Below the pieces are notes generated by a model that ran no database searches, was not told where the DNA came from, and saw nothing but the letters and a program-made list of their open reading frames with translations. The position numbers were made by a program, and so were the translations under genes. DNA of 6,627 nucleotides, from the NCBI GenBank assembly GCA_905210385.1, contig CAJLWS010000087.1, forward strand, positions 1 to 6,627, in the 5' to 3' direction. Shown one piece after another: positions 5,952 to 6,627 of this stretch. The DNA comes from an uncultured Eubacteriales bacterium. Its GTDB lineage: Bacteria > Bacillota > Clostridia > Oscillospirales > Oscillospiraceae. How positions within the stretch are numbered: position 1 is the stretch's first letter; the number at the start of each line of letters is the position of its first letter.

Positions 5952-6627
5952 ATGGAAGCGAAAACGAAGGACCTGTGGGTCTTTGTAGAGACCAAGGAGG
6001 ACGGTTCCGCCAAGAACGTGGGCATCGAGCTGCTCTCCCCCGGTCGGACCATCGCCGACAAGCAGGGCGGCGCCCTGGTGGCCCTGGTTGTGGGCTGCGG
6101 CGTGGACCAGGCTGTGGAAGAGGCCGCCACCCACGGCGCGGACAAGGTGGTCGTGGTGGACGGCGAGGAGTTCAAGGAGTACTCCACCGACGCCTACGCC
6201 GCCGCCCTGACCACCCTGATTGAGAAGTACGGCCCCGCCAGCGTCCTCATCGGCGCCACCCCCAACGGCAGGGACCTGGGCCCTCGGGTCGCCTGCCGGC
6301 TGAACACCGGCCTCACCGCCGACTGCACCGGCCTGGATGTGGACGACGAGACCGGCTGCGTGTGCTGGACCCGTCCCGCCTTCGGCGGCAACCTGATGGC
6401 CGTCATCATGTGCCCGGACCACCGGCCCCAGATGGGCACCGTCCGCCCCGGCGTGTTCAAAAAGCCCGCCGCATCCGGCCAGAAGGCCGAGATCGTCCAC
6501 GAGGACTTCCACTTCCCCGCCGAAGACATCCGCACCAAGCTGCTGGAGAACATCCAGGAGGCCGCCGGTGAGCTGGTGGACCTGGAGGGCGCCGACATCA
6601 TTGTGTCCGGCGGCCGCGGCGTGGGCG
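5952..6627 (+). CDS. etfA: Electron transfer flavoprotein alpha subunit, N-terminal part
   Basis: EtfA forms the EtfAB heterodimer and holds FAD in its C-terminal domain. The first 225 residues are present before the window ends. The ATG at 5952 follows AAGGAGG (5938-5944) by 7 nt and the etfB stop by 17 nt, so the two genes are translationally close. The protein starts MEAKTKDLWVFVETKEDG. It shows GATPNGRDLGPRVA at about 101-114, TADCTGL at 122-128, RPAFGGN at 141-147, and SGGRGVG at 219-225, which opens the FAD-binding C-terminal domain. There is no CxxCxxC-type ferredoxin domain at the N-terminus, unlike the long EtfA reported for the A. woodii lactate dehydrogenase complex. It probably works with the upstream dehydrogenase. 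Whether this Etf bifurcates electrons cannot be decided from the visible part. Confidence 0.95.
   Translation, partial: MEAKTKDLWVFVETKEDGSAKNVGIELLSPGRTIADKQGGALVALVVGCGVDQAVEEAATHGADKVVVVDGEEFKEYSTDAYAAALTTLIEKYGPASVLIGATPNGRDLGPRVACRLNTGLTADCTGLDVDDETGCVCWTRPAFGGNLMAVIMCPDHRPQMGTVRPGVFKKPAASGQKAEIVHEDFHFPAEDIRTKLLENIQEAAGELVDLEGADIIVSGGRGVG

Overview
The window looks like chromosome from a GC-rich, strictly anaerobic Firmicute, most likely a butyrate-forming member of the Oscillospiraceae (Flavonifractor, Intestinimonas, Lawsonibacter or Oscillibacter type). The reasons are strong AAGGAGG-type ribosome binding sites, heavy use of G/C in third codon positions, a Firmicute-like RpoB N-terminus, and a lactate dehydrogenase linked to electron-transfer flavoprotein (Etf) genes. 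The genus is an inference; no rRNA or other decisive marker is present.

Layout. Positions 1-1376 (minus) hold the first 458 codons of rpoB, the RNA polymerase beta subunit, cut by the window edge. Positions 1377-1683 are an intergenic region. It contains a very good sigma-A promoter reading into rpoB, a possible promoter on the opposite strand facing it, a hairpin-plus-T-run terminator on that opposite strand, and a terminator for the upstream permease gene. Positions 1684-3252 (minus) encode an LctP-family lactate permease. Positions 3253-3671 are a divergent control region with two matching 17-bp palindromes of the GntR/FadR (LldR/PdhR) type, one near each gene. Positions 3672-5093 (plus) encode a GlcD-type FAD-dependent D-lactate dehydrogenase. 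Positions 5126-5934 (plus) encode EtfB, broken by a frameshift near codon 40. Positions 5952-6627 (plus) hold the first 225 codons of EtfA, cut by the window edge.

How it works together. The permease would bring lactate into the cell. The dehydrogenase and EtfAB would oxidise it to pyruvate, possibly by the electron-confurcating mechanism known from the Acetobacterium woodii Lct system, where exergonic ferredoxin oxidation helps drive lactate oxidation with NAD+. The paired operators suggest one lactate-responsive GntR regulator, encoded outside the window, controlling both divergent arms.

The most notable points are the apparent TA duplication that breaks etfB, the two operators spaced about 271 bp apart, the short EtfA form without an N-terminal ferredoxin domain, and the crowded rpoB promoter region with a possible antisense small RNA. 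I see no transposons, CRISPR arrays, tRNA or rRNA genes, and nothing that amounts to an entirely new system.
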